Positions 1 to 9,361 of a stretch of DNA of 22,562 bases are shown here, piece by piece. The stretch spans positions 1 to 22,562 of the forward strand of contig CAZDHR010000062.1 of NCBI GenBank assembly GCA_964505295.1. Direction: 5' to 3'. Position 1 is the stretch's first letter. Each line of letters starts with the position of its first letter. Source of the stretch: DATKZH01 sp964505295 (GTDB taxonomy: Bacteria; Planctomycetota; Planctomycetia; Pirellulales; Thermoguttaceae). The position numbers and the translations under genes are program-made. The notes under the pieces are model-generated. The model made no database searches and had not been told where the DNA came from. It saw only the letters and a program-made list of their open reading frames with translations.

Positions 1-54
1 GGAGGTGGTTGGCCGAGGGGGCGGCCCGGACTTCGCAGGACCGGGGCGCTCATC

Positions 55-84
55 TTGACTGGACACGAACCGGAGTGTTAGACT
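55..84 (+). promoter_or_regulatory. candidate sigma70 promoter of the glycan operon
   Basis: TTGACT at 55-60 resembles a -35 box, and TAGACT at 79-84 (spacer 18) or TTAGAC at 78-83 (spacer 17) could be the -10. Transcription would begin near 91, giving a leader of about 64 nt before the ATG at 155. The placement just ahead of the first gene of a same-strand operon fits. The boxes are imperfect, and 1-54 contains nothing else I recognise. Confidence 0.35.
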
Positions 85-154
85 GGCCCTACGTGCCGTG
101 TCCGGCTGCCGGTCGGAAGGGACTGCTGACAACACGGACTGGAGGGTGAGCCGG

Positions 155-904
155 ATGTTAAAGACCTTGGGAATAGTGGACGCGTGTTACCGATCGCCCG
201 GCTCGAGGGCCAAAGCTGCCCGAAAGATGGGCGGCAAGTCGGTCCTGGAGTGGGTGGTCCGCCGAGCCACCGACTGCCAGCGGCTCAACGGCGTGATCGT
301 GGTCACCTCCAGCACGCCGGAAAACGATTTCCTTTCCGAACTGATCCCCTTGGACGTGCCCCTGTTCGCCGGCTGCCAGGAGGACGCGCTGCGGTGCTTC
401 CTGGCCGCGTTGGAGGACTATCCGGCGGAGGCGGCGGTTCGAATCTGTGCGCGCAGCCCCTTCATCGACCCCGTGCTCATCGATCGATTGGTGAACACGG
501 CGGAGGCCGACCCCGAGTGCGACTACGTCGGGTACCGTTCGCGGGACGGTCGCCCCGCGGTCTTGTCGCCCGTGGGGATGTTTGCCGAGTGGTTTCGGGC
601 AAGTGCTTTGCGTCGGGCGGCGCGCAAGGCCCAAGCGTCGGCGGATCGCCAGGAGGCGACGCGATACCTCTACCGCCACCCGGAGCGGTTCAAGATCCGC
701 CTGATCCCCGCGCCGGAGCGGATCGACCGGGACGACGTGCGTTTGACGGTGGACATTGAAGAGGACTGGGAACACGCCCTGGCCATCTTCGAAGCCCTTG
801 GGCCCGACGACCTGGATTGGCAACGGATTGCCGACCTGCTGGTCCACCAGCCCCACTTGCGCAAGAGGATGGCGGCGCTGAACCGTGTCCATGCCAAGGG
901 CTGA
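155..904 (+). CDS. SpsF/KdsB-like cytidylyltransferase family protein
   Basis: This is a 249-residue nucleotidyltransferase-fold protein resembling SpsF and CMP-sugar synthetases, which transfer CMP from CTP to a sugar acid or related acceptor. The N-terminal CTP-binding loop is recognisable as YRSPGSRAKAARKMGGK. It is followed by a VVTSS strand, a FAGCQEDALRCF segment equivalent to the FxGxxxDVLxRY of SpsF, and RLTVDIEEDW near the end, which matches the usual LTVDTPEDL. The family motif RxTxDCPLxDP appears here as RICARSPFIDP, so the Asp usually found in it is Arg. This leaves catalytic activity uncertain. I chose ATG 155 because GGAGG at 141-145 lies 9 nt upstream; an in-frame GTG at 98 lacks such support and falls almost on the predicted transcription start. 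As first gene of the operon it probably supplies an activated precursor. Confidence 0.75.
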   Translation: MLKTLGIVDACYRSPGSRAKAARKMGGKSVLEWVVRRATDCQRLNGVIVVTSSTPENDFLSELIPLDVPLFAGCQEDALRCFLAALEDYPAEAAVRICARSPFIDPVLIDRLVNTAEADPECDYVGYRSRDGRPAVLSPVGMFAEWFRASALRRAARKAQASADRQEATRYLYRHPERFKIRLIPAPERIDRDDVRLTVDIEEDWEHALAIFEALGPDDLDWQRIADLLVHQPHLRKRMAALNRVHAKG

Positions 905-941
905 GCGGACCGGCCGGCCAGTCGAAAGGAATCGAAAGCCG

Positions 942-1712
942 ATGGGCGTGAGTCAATCGCCGGCGGCGACGCGCGTGGACGACGTTTCCCTGGGCCGGCC
1001 ATGCCCTTCGGGCACGCTTCCCGGGCCGGTCGCGGGGTTGCTGTTCGACATGGGCGACGTTTTGTACGACGCCACCCTCTGGCGCCGCTGGCTGCTCCGC
1101 GTGCTCTCCCAGCTCGGCGTGCACACCAGCTATCGCAGCTTCTTCCACATCTGGGATCACGACTTCCTGGACGACGTCTTCCGCGGCCGCCGCGAGTTCT
1201 GCGAGGCGTTCCAGGCGTTTCTGCTGTCGGTGGGGCTGTCGCCGGGACAGATCGACGAGGTCGAGGCGGCCTGCCAGACACGCCGCAGCGCGTGGGAGCG
1301 GGACGCTCGTCTGTTGCCCGGCGTCAAACCGACGCTCGCCAAGCTGCACGCGGCGGGTGTGACGATGGGCGTGCTCAGCGATTCGGAATACCCGGCCGCC
1401 GTGCTCGGCGAACGACTCGAGCAGCTCGGCCTGCGGGGCATGTTCCGCGCGGTGGTCTCTTCGCTCGACCTGGAGCGGATCAAGCCCGATCCGGTCTGCT
1501 ACCGCACGGCGCTCCGGGCCATGGAGCTTGCGCCCAATCGGGTCGCCTTTGTGGGCCACGATAGCGAGGAGTTGGCGGGGGCGGCCGGCGTGGGCATGCC
1601 GACCATTGCCTTCAACTACGACGCCGACGCGAAAGCCGACGTGTTCATCACGCGATTCGAAGAGCTCTTCCCGCTGGTTGGCCCTTCCGTCTCGCAACCC
1701 GGCCGCGGCTGA
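942..1712 (+). CDS. HAD-superfamily hydrolase
   Basis: A 256-residue haloacid-dehalogenase-fold protein, probably a phosphatase acting on a phosphorylated small molecule. The four HAD motifs are visible: motif I LLFDMGDVLYD with nucleophile Asp36, motif II GVLSDSE, motif III RIKPDP with the conserved Lys, and motif IV VGHDSEELAGAAGVG. Motif I has Gly at the D+2 position, as in YihX-like and epoxide-hydrolase-associated HAD proteins, rather than the DxD of classical phosphatases. A cap domain lies between motifs I and II. The start at 942 is supported by AAAGGA at 925-930; an in-frame ATG at 885 would overlap the previous gene and add 19 unrelated residues. It sits between the cytidylyltransferase-like gene and a GT-B-like gene, with 6 nt to the latter, which suggests dephosphorylation of a glycan precursor. 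The substrate cannot be read from the sequence. Confidence 0.8.
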   Translation: MGVSQSPAATRVDDVSLGRPCPSGTLPGPVAGLLFDMGDVLYDATLWRRWLLRVLSQLGVHTSYRSFFHIWDHDFLDDVFRGRREFCEAFQAFLLSVGLSPGQIDEVEAACQTRRSAWERDARLLPGVKPTLAKLHAAGVTMGVLSDSEYPAAVLGERLEQLGLRGMFRAVVSSLDLERIKPDPVCYRTALRAMELAPNRVAFVGHDSEELAGAAGVGMPTIAFNYDADAKADVFITRFEELFPLVGPSVSQPGRG

Positions 1713-1718
1713 GATGAC

Positions 1719-3650
<1,932 letters not shown>

Positions 3651-3657
3651 CCGGAAC

Positions 3658-3662
3658 GAGGA
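3658..3662 (+). promoter_or_regulatory. Shine-Dalgarno fixing the flippase start
   Basis: GAGGA lies 10 nt before GTG 3673. It decides between this start and the much longer open frame that reaches back to 3382 inside the previous gene. Confidence 0.6.
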
Positions 3663-3672
3663 TAAACCCGAA

Positions 3673-5265
3673 GTGGCAGCAAGTGTAGAGACCCTGACCC
3701 CGCAGGCGCAGGCCGCATCCGCCCTGACCACGGGGCCGGCTACCGGCGGCGTATGCGCGCCGGCCCCGGCGGCCCCCGCTCCCGTCACGGGCTGGCGGCG
3801 CGTGCTGGCCGACTGCGGCGTGGTGGGCGGGGCCACGACCGTCTGCCACGTGCTCGGAGCCGCGACGAGCCTGCTGTTGCGCATGCTCCTGGACCCCGCC
3901 CAGATGGGAATCTGGCAGACCCTCAAGCTGTTGCTCAGCTACGCCAACTACGCCAACCTGGGCATCAGCAAAGGGGCCACGCGAGATTTCACGATCGCGC
4001 TGGGCAGGGGCGACACGTCGCGAGCCAAGCGCGGGCTCGACCTGGCGTTCACCGTGAACACTCTAACCAGCCTGGTCTACGCCGCCGTGCTCGTGGGGGC
4101 GGGCGCGTGGATCGGTCTCTCGGGCGGGGGCGTGTGGGCCGGGGCCTGGGGCGCGGGGCTGGCCGTCGCCGGCTTGCTGGCCGTGCTGAGCCGCTACGTC
4201 ACCTTCCACGTGACCATCCTCCGCGCCCGGCAGAACTTCAAAACCACCTCGCAGTTGTCCATCCTCGAGGCCGGGCTCACGCTCGCCGCCTGCGGGCTGG
4301 CCACCTGGCAATGGGGACTCTGGGGTCTTTACGTTGGAACGCTGACCGTGCTCCTGGCCGGATTGGCGTTTGTCTGGCGACGCCGGGCCGTCACCTTGGC
4401 CTGGGCATGGGACCAGGGCGAAATCCGGCGGCTCGTGGCCATCGGCGGCCCGATCCTCCTGGCGGGCACCGTCTCGTCGCTCTTCCGCTCGCTCGACAAG
4501 CTGATGATCCTCGGCTACCTGAGCGATCGCGAGTATCAGCTCGGCTGCTATTCCGCAACCCTGATGGTCACCGTCCAACTCTACGGGCTGGGCAACATGC
4601 TCGCCATCGTGATGGGCCCGCGGTACGGCGAGACGTACGGTCGCTCGGGCGACCGCGGCGAGGTGGCCCGGCTTGCGGCCCGGGCGACCGAGCTCTGCGC
4701 GGCGGCGATGGCCCTGCCGGCGGCGCTGGCGATCGTCGTCGCCCCGCCGCTTCTGGCGCGGCTGTTGCCCGACTACCAGGCCGGCCTCGCTCCGCTGGTG
4801 TGGCTGGTGCCGGGCGTGGTGGCCCTGTGCGCGACGCTCCCGGCTTCCCAGTATCTCGTGGCCGTGAATCACCAGAATCGGGCGCTGGCGGCCGTGGTGA
4901 CGGCGACGGCGCTGGCGGCCGTGGGAAACCACCTGGCGCTTCGCGGCGGCCACGGGCTGGTCGGCGTTGCGGCGGCGACCGCGATTGCCTACGTGGCCTA
5001 CTGGGGGCTCGTCGTGTCGATTTCCCTTTGGCCCGAACTCGATGGGGCCCACCGGCGGCGCTACCTGGTCATGGTGGGGCTGATGCTTGCCCCGACGGTG
5101 ATCCTGGCGGTTGTCCTGGAGCGGCTGCACCCCGGGATCGAAGCCGACCTCGTCACGACGCTGGCGAAGGCCGCCACGGTGGCCGTCGTCTGGTGCCTGA
5201 CCGTCTGGGTCGGATGGCATCACGGCCGCTGGGCCGAAGCGATCCGCGATTCCGCGAAGGTCTAG
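3673..5265 (+). CDS. Wzx-type polysaccharide flippase (MOP superfamily)
   Basis: A 530-residue integral membrane protein with about 12-14 hydrophobic segments spread over its length, the size and pattern of Wzx/RfbX oligosaccharide flippases. These move lipid-linked glycan units across the inner membrane. Recognisable stretches include GATTVCHVLGAATSLLLRML in the first helix, LLDPAQMGIWQTLKLLLSY, and SSLFRSLDKLMILGYLSDRE in the middle, which resembles the helix-7 region of the family. The GTG start at 3673 is chosen because GAGGA precedes it by 10 nt and because the residues upstream are shadow coding of the previous gene. The first 35 residues are Ala/Pro-rich and probably cytoplasmic. The gene follows the GT-B-like gene by 22 nt. 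It makes the cluster a Wzx-dependent pathway, although no Wzy polymerase was seen in this window. Confidence 0.85.
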   Translation: MAASVETLTPQAQAASALTTGPATGGVCAPAPAAPAPVTGWRRVLADCGVVGGATTVCHVLGAATSLLLRMLLDPAQMGIWQTLKLLLSYANYANLGISKGATRDFTIALGRGDTSRAKRGLDLAFTVNTLTSLVYAAVLVGAGAWIGLSGGGVWAGAWGAGLAVAGLLAVLSRYVTFHVTILRARQNFKTTSQLSILEAGLTLAACGLATWQWGLWGLYVGTLTVLLAGLAFVWRRRAVTLAWAWDQGEIRRLVAIGGPILLAGTVSSLFRSLDKLMILGYLSDREYQLGCYSATLMVTVQLYGLGNMLAIVMGPRYGETYGRSGDRGEVARLAARATELCAAAMALPAALAIVVAPPLLARLLPDYQAGLAPLVWLVPGVVALCATLPASQYLVAVNHQNRALAAVVTATALAAVGNHLALRGGHGLVGVAAATAIAYVAYWGLVVSISLWPELDGAHRRRYLVMVGLMLAPTVILAVVLERLHPGIEADLVTTLAKAATVAVVWCLTVWVGWHHGRWAEAIRDSAKV

Positions 5266-5300
5266 AAGCGAGCTTATGAGATGATCTGACAATTCAAACA

Positions 5301-5317
5301 GCCGCTTGCGGCTTCGC
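5301..5317 (+). repeat. 17-bp dispersed repeat, copy 1
   Basis: GCCGCTTGCGGCTTCGC, containing the small palindrome GCCGCTTGCGGC, occurs in the 96-nt gap before the first CDP-alcohol phosphotransferase gene. It recurs without mismatch at 10870-10886. Confidence 0.65.
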
Positions 5318-5361
5318 CCGCGCCACCCGGCGCCCTCCGCAGACAGACGGAACGTCCCGAC

Positions 5362-6306
5362 ATGGAACTCCCCCCCCTCTCCGAACTCGACCGCCGATGC
5401 CAGAAGCCGGATCACCGTCGAGTGGGCAACTGGATGGCCCGGCGGATCAGCCGGCCCGTGGCCCTGCGGATCACGCGGGTGATCGCCCCGTGGGGGGTTA
5501 CAGCCAACGCCGCGACGCTCGCTGCCTGGGGTTGCGGGGTGGGCGCGGCGGCGGCGTTCGGCGGGGGGACGGTTGGGGGCTGGCTGGTCGGTGCCGGTTT
5601 GCTCCAGGCGTGGTACCTGCTGGACCACGTCGACGGCCAGCTCGCCCGGCTCCGGGGCACCGCCTCGCTCGACGGCGTCCAGCTCGATTACCTGATGCAC
5701 CACACGGTCAACCTGCTCCTGCCGCTGGGCGTGGGCTTCGGCCTGTTTGCCGCCGGCGCCGAGCCGCTTTGGCTCCTCGCCGGGCTGGTGTGGGGGGTAT
5801 CGCTCCTGTTGATCGCGCTCCAACACGACGCCCGGTACAAGGCGTTCGTCCGTCGCCTGAAGCGCGTGCGCGGCCGGCTCCTCGTCGAGGGGGGCGGAGG
5901 GGCGCGCCCGGCCCCGCAGCCGCCCGTGCCCCGCACGCCCCTGCGACTGATCGCCTGGACCGCACGCAAGGCTTGCGAGACGCACGTGATCATGAACGGG
6001 CTCTCGGCGCTGGCGATCGGGCAACTGCTCCTCGGCGACGCGGGACTCTGCGCCGGCCGGGCCTACCTGATCGTGATGGCCCCGCTGGCCGCGATGACCG
6101 CCGGCTGGACGCTTTGGCGCTCGCAACGCCGGCAGGCCGCCGAGGCGGAGTTTGCCGCCTGGTATCGGGTGCCGCCCGACTGCGAGCTGGTCTTCGCCCA
6201 CGGCTGGTGGATCGTCGAGCCGCACGAGTCGCGTCAATCTCCGGAAGAAGGGAAACCTAGGGGTTCTGCAAAAGATTTGACAGCGAATCCCCCACAGTCG
6301 CCTTGA
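5362..6306 (+). CDS. CDP-alcohol phosphatidyltransferase family protein with altered motif
   Basis: A 314-residue membrane protein of the CDP-alcohol phosphotransferase family, which moves a phospho-alcohol from a CDP donor to an acceptor alcohol at the membrane. The signature DxxDGxxARx8Gx3Dx3D is present as Asp88, Asp91, Gly92, Ala95-Arg96, Gly105 and Asp109, but the fourth Asp is replaced by His113, followed by another His. That fourth Asp is the proposed catalytic base in solved family members. Several hydrophobic segments flank the motif, and the C-terminal 40 residues are hydrophilic. The ATG at 5362 has only a weak purine stretch upstream. A second family member with an intact motif lies at 7475-8245, so this copy may have a different acceptor, or may have lost activity. 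Confidence 0.8.
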   Translation: MELPPLSELDRRCQKPDHRRVGNWMARRISRPVALRITRVIAPWGVTANAATLAAWGCGVGAAAAFGGGTVGGWLVGAGLLQAWYLLDHVDGQLARLRGTASLDGVQLDYLMHHTVNLLLPLGVGFGLFAAGAEPLWLLAGLVWGVSLLLIALQHDARYKAFVRRLKRVRGRLLVEGGGGARPAPQPPVPRTPLRLIAWTARKACETHVIMNGLSALAIGQLLLGDAGLCAGRAYLIVMAPLAAMTAGWTLWRSQRRQAAEAEFAAWYRVPPDCELVFAHGWWIVEPHESRQSPEEGKPRGSAKDLTANPPQSP

Positions 6307-6332
6307 CCCCGAACGCCCCCCGACCCTATGGT
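6303..6332 (+). promoter_or_regulatory. candidate internal promoter before the first GT2 gene
   Basis: TTGACC at 6303-6308 and TATGGT at 6327-6332 are separated by 18 nt. Transcription would start near 6340, about 47 nt ahead of ATG 6387. The -35 overlaps the stop codon of the preceding gene. This is a prediction from two short boxes only. Confidence 0.3.
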
Positions 6333-6386
6333 GTTCGGTTTGTGATAGGGAATCCCGAGGCCCGCAGGGAAGCACCCCGCCTCGCC

Positions 6387-7478
6387 ATGCTCGTACACCT
6401 TCTGGTGCTCAACTACAACGGACGCCGTCTGCTGGCGGAATGTCTCCCGTCGGTGGTCGACGCTGCTCGTGCGTCGCGCCACGCGTGCCGCGTGGCGGTG
6501 ATCGACAACGACTCCGGCGACGACTCGGTCGCCTGGCTGGCGAGCCGGTTTCTCCAGGTCGAAGTCATCCGCCGGCCAAATCGCGGGCTTTCGTCGTTCA
6601 ACGACGTGGTTCCGGGGCTGGAAGGCCCGGTCGCCATCCTGCTGAACAACGACATCAAGCTGGACCGCGGGTGCGTCGACCCGCTGGTCGAGCCGCTTTT
6701 GGAACGCCGGACCGCCGGTCGCTCGCCGTGCTTCATGACCGCCCCGTTGTGCTGGCTCTTCGACGGCGCGACCTACGAGGGCTTCAAGACGGCCGTTCGC
6801 TGGCGATGGGGGCTGGTCCAGGCGACCGCGCTCTTCCCGGGCTGCAAGGCGGCGATTCACCGTCCGGGGCTGACGGCGTCCGCCGGCGCGGCCCTGGCCG
6901 TCGACTGCGAGAAGTTCGCCGCGTTGGGCGGGTTCGATCCGCTCTTCCTGCCCGGGCGATTGGAGGACCTCGACTTCGCCTTCCGCGGCTACCTGGCCGG
7001 CTATCACGCCCGGTACGTGCCCGAGGCGGTCGCCTATCACCGGGGCGCGGCCACGTTCGGCCGTGTATTCGGCGAGTCGGGCTGCGAGCAGTTGGCGCTT
7101 CGGAACACGCTCCTGTTTCAGTGGAAGAACCTTCGGCACCCGGCGCATTGGGCGCGTCAGCTTGTCGGCCTGTCTCTGCGCCTGGTGTTGGACCTGGCTC
7201 GTGCTCCCGGGGCTCCGCCGGCACGACGTTGGGCGTTCACTCGTGCGCTTTTCGCCGCGCTGGCCCGATGGCATGCGTTGCGGTCGAGTCCGTTTCGGGC
7301 GCGAGGGACGCTTCGTCACGAGCGGGACTTCTTCCGGCGGTTTGCTCCGAGTCGGCTCCTCGCGGAAGAAACGGCAGGAGGCGTGGCGGGAGAATTCCCG
7401 CGACAAGGTTCGTCTTCCCCGCCAAGGGAACCACAACACGCGCGAGCGCATTCGACCCCCGTCGAGGTTTCGCTGTGA
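6387..7478 (+). CDS. GT2 family glycosyltransferase (WbbL/rhamnosyltransferase-like)
   Basis: A 363-residue GT-A fold glycosyltransferase of family 2. The N-terminal sequence VHLLVLNYNGRRLL, then VIDNDSGDDS and NRGLSSFNDVV, form the nucleotide-binding half. AILLNNDIKLDRG carries the acidic metal-binding motif in the form seen in WbbL-like rhamnosyltransferases, and LPGRLEDLDFAFRGYLAGY is the typical acceptor-side ED motif. I prefer ATG 6387 because the family begins at this point. An in-frame TTG at 6303 would overlap the previous stop by TTGA, like the other overlaps in this operon, but would add 28 atypical residues. The end overlaps the next gene by 4 nt (GTGA), which implies translational coupling. 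Sugar and acceptor are unknown. Confidence 0.8.
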   Translation: MLVHLLVLNYNGRRLLAECLPSVVDAARASRHACRVAVIDNDSGDDSVAWLASRFLQVEVIRRPNRGLSSFNDVVPGLEGPVAILLNNDIKLDRGCVDPLVEPLLERRTAGRSPCFMTAPLCWLFDGATYEGFKTAVRWRWGLVQATALFPGCKAAIHRPGLTASAGAALAVDCEKFAALGGFDPLFLPGRLEDLDFAFRGYLAGYHARYVPEAVAYHRGAATFGRVFGESGCEQLALRNTLLFQWKNLRHPAHWARQLVGLSLRLVLDLARAPGAPPARRWAFTRALFAALARWHALRSSPFRARGTLRHERDFFRRFAPSRLLAEETAGGVAGEFPRQGSSSPPREPQHARAHSTPVEVSL

Positions 7479-8245
7479 GCACCACCGCAAACAATGCGTC
7501 CACGCGTGAGCCGACGGCGGAAGCCGACCGGTCGCATGGCGCCACGGCGGTCGCGGCGGACGCACGGCGGCGTGCTCGCCGGCATCCGATCTCGCGGTGG
7601 TACGTCTGTCCGGCGGCGGATTGGTTGGCTGCGGTCTTGACGCCGACCCGCGTGCGTCCGGTCCATCTCACCCTCGGCGGCCTGGCCGTGGGGGCGATCG
7701 CCGCGGCGTTGCTCGTCGGGGCGCCGCGTCATGCGCCCGTCGCGGCGCTCCTGGTGCTGGTCGCCTGGCTCTTCGACCGGGCCGACGGTCCGCTCGCGCG
7801 ACGGCAGAATACCGTCTCCGCCTGGGGCGCGTGGCTCGACGCCAACGTGGACGAGCTGTTGGACGTGGGCCTGCACGCCGCCGTGGCCGCCGCGGCCGCG
7901 TGGCAGACGGCTTCCCACCTGCCGTGGATCCTGCTGGGGGCTTTTCTGGCAGGCAAGTACCTGTTTGTGCACGGCATGGCGACGGAGCACAAGATGCGCG
8001 AGCAGTCATCGTCGGCAGGCCGCTCCGAAGAAGCCGTTGAGCCTGCTCCGGCTTCGGGCACGGCCCGCGTCGTTCGCGCCGCCTACCACCTGCCCGGCAA
8101 CGCCGACGTGCGCGTCCACCTGCTGGCCGCGGCGCTTGTGACGGGTTGGCTTTCCGCGGAGCTGGCGATCGTGGCCTGCTACTTCAACGTGCGGTGGATC
8201 GTGCGGTACGGGCTGGTCGCTCGACGATTGGGAGGACGCGGATGA
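7475..8245 (+). CDS. CDP-alcohol phosphatidyltransferase family protein
   Basis: A 256-residue membrane protein of the same family as the gene at 5362, here with the complete signature: Asp101, Asp104-Gly105, Ala108-Arg109, Gly118, Asp122 and Asp126. An N-terminal, basic, probably cytoplasmic stretch of about 45 residues precedes the hydrophobic segments. The product would transfer a phospho-alcohol from a CDP-linked donor. Being embedded between two GT2 genes, it may attach phospho-inositol, phosphoglycerol or another alcohol to a glycan or lipid carrier rather than make a housekeeping phospholipid. The GTG start overlaps the previous TGA and has GAGG at 7464-7467. The 3' end overlaps the next start by ATGA, so three consecutive genes are translationally coupled. 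Confidence 0.88.
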   Translation: MSTTANNASTREPTAEADRSHGATAVAADARRRARRHPISRWYVCPAADWLAAVLTPTRVRPVHLTLGGLAVGAIAAALLVGAPRHAPVAALLVLVAWLFDRADGPLARRQNTVSAWGAWLDANVDELLDVGLHAAVAAAAAWQTASHLPWILLGAFLAGKYLFVHGMATEHKMREQSSSAGRSEEAVEPAPASGTARVVRAAYHLPGNADVRVHLLAAALVTGWLSAELAIVACYFNVRWIVRYGLVARRLGGRG

Positions 8246-9111
8246 GCGACCGGCCGACGATCACCGCGGCGATCATCGCCCAGGACGAAGCGCGGAACCT
8301 GGCGGAGCTTCTGCCGCGGCTGGCTTGGGTCGACGAAATCGTGGTCGTCGACGGCGGCTCGGTTGACGGGACGGCGCAGGTCGCCCGGTCGCACGGCGCC
8401 CGGGTGTCCGTGCGCCGGTTCGACACGTTCGCCCGACAGCGGAACCATGCCCTCGCGTTGGCCGGTGGCGATTGGGTCCTCTCGATCGACGCCGACGAGC
8501 GACCCACGCCGCGGTTGGCGGCCGAAATCCGGCGGCAAGTCGGGTCGAGCGGGCACGCGGGGTTCCGGATTCCGATCCGCAGCTCGATCTTCGGGCGCAC
8601 GTTTCGCGCATCGGGTACGCAGGACGACTGCCCGGTGCGTCTGGCTCGGCGCGACCGGGCACGTTGGACGGGCGACGTGCACGAGCGGCTCCGTGTTGGC
8701 GGGAGCGTGGGCCGGCTCCGGGCCCGGCTCGAGCACGAGACGCTCCCCGACCTGCACACGTTTCTGGCCAAGATGCACCGCTACACGATGCTCGAGGCGC
8801 ACGCCCGGGTGGTCGCAAGGCGCGCGCCCCGGCGCGGTGACGCGTGGATCGGGCCGGTCCGCGAGGTCTTCCGGCGACTCGTATGGAAGCGCGGCTTCCT
8901 CGATGGGCCGGAGGGCTGGGCGTTCTGCCTGTTGAGCGGGCTCTCGGAGTGGGTGGTGGCCGACCGCCACCGTCGCTTCTGGCAAGCGGACGAGCGCGCT
9001 GCTTCCGGGGAATCTGGAAGTAATCGCTCTCGATTGATTTTTAACCCCCAACTTCACGTCGGCTTTGTCTTCAGAGACTCTCTCGCCAAGACGCAAAGGA
9101 AGAGGGATTAA
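8242..9111 (+). CDS. GT2 glycosyltransferase, WaaE/KdtX-like
   Basis: A 289-residue GT2 enzyme resembling the WaaE/KdtX family of lipopolysaccharide core beta-glucosyltransferases. TAAIIAQDEARNLAELLPRL and VDEIVVVDGGSVDGT form the nucleotide-binding motif, FARQRNHAL follows, and SIDADER (Asp83-Ala-Asp85) is the metal-binding DxD. ARWTGDVHERL is the family's W-x3-VHE motif. GGAGG at 8231-8235 lies 6 nt before ATG 8242, and the ATGA overlap couples it to the CDP-alcohol phosphotransferase gene. The last 10-12 residues (RDSLAKTQRKRD) are translated from the left arm of a foldback repeat, so the original stop codon was probably lost or displaced when the repeat arrived. The enzyme is predicted to be cytoplasmic or peripheral at the inner membrane. 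Confidence 0.87.
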   Translation: MSDRPTITAAIIAQDEARNLAELLPRLAWVDEIVVVDGGSVDGTAQVARSHGARVSVRRFDTFARQRNHALALAGGDWVLSIDADERPTPRLAAEIRRQVGSSGHAGFRIPIRSSIFGRTFRASGTQDDCPVRLARRDRARWTGDVHERLRVGGSVGRLRARLEHETLPDLHTFLAKMHRYTMLEAHARVVARRAPRRGDAWIGPVREVFRRLVWKRGFLDGPEGWAFCLLSGLSEWVVADRHRRFWQADERAASGESGSNRSRLIFNPQLHVGFVFRDSLAKTQRKRD

Positions 9112-9312
9112 GATGAGTTGAAGGAATGAGAAGGGGAAAAATGGGAAGAGGGGGAGAAAAGCAAGGAGAAATCTCAGCGTTGGAGCAGGCCAGAATGATG
9201 TCAATCTGCCTTTTCCATTTTCCCCTTTTCCCTCATTACACACGGAGCCACCTAATTCGGCTGAGTTGTTACCCTTTGTCCGCTTTCCTTTGCGTCTTGG
9301 CGCCTTGGCGAG
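9080..9312. repeat. foldback element A
   Basis: The left arm at 9084-9101 (CGCCAAGACGCAAAGGAA) and the right arm at 9285-9302 (TTCCTTTGCGTCTTGGCG) are perfect 18-bp inverted repeats. A further CCTTGGCGAG module follows to 9312. Inside, a purine-rich stretch at 9124-9146 is roughly complementary to a pyrimidine-rich stretch at 9211-9237, so the whole 233 bp can fold back on itself. The left arm is translated as the tail of the upstream glycosyltransferase gene. The interior is AT-richer than the genes around it and holds no credible ORF. Confidence 0.85.
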
Positions 9313-9361
9313 CGGCCTTCCCGACGAAAACGACTTCCGTTTGACCCCGATTTACCCGACG

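Noticed and set aside
98..154. Upstream GTG start for the cytidylyltransferase-like gene
   Set aside because: It lacks a ribosome binding site and lies almost on the predicted transcription start; GGAGG serves the ATG at 155.
6277..6282. Perfect -35 consensus TTGACA
   Set aside because: No -10 box lies 16-18 nt downstream. The pair starting at 6303 is better.
4063..6375. Minus-strand open frame of about 770 codons
   Set aside because: It spans parts of the flippase and phosphotransferase genes and their gap, with low-complexity Arg/Gly/Pro-rich translation and no recognisable domain.
9126..9344. Small open frame in the gap before the deacetylase-like gene
   Set aside because: It is the translation of foldback element A, with no ribosome binding site and no plausible protein features.
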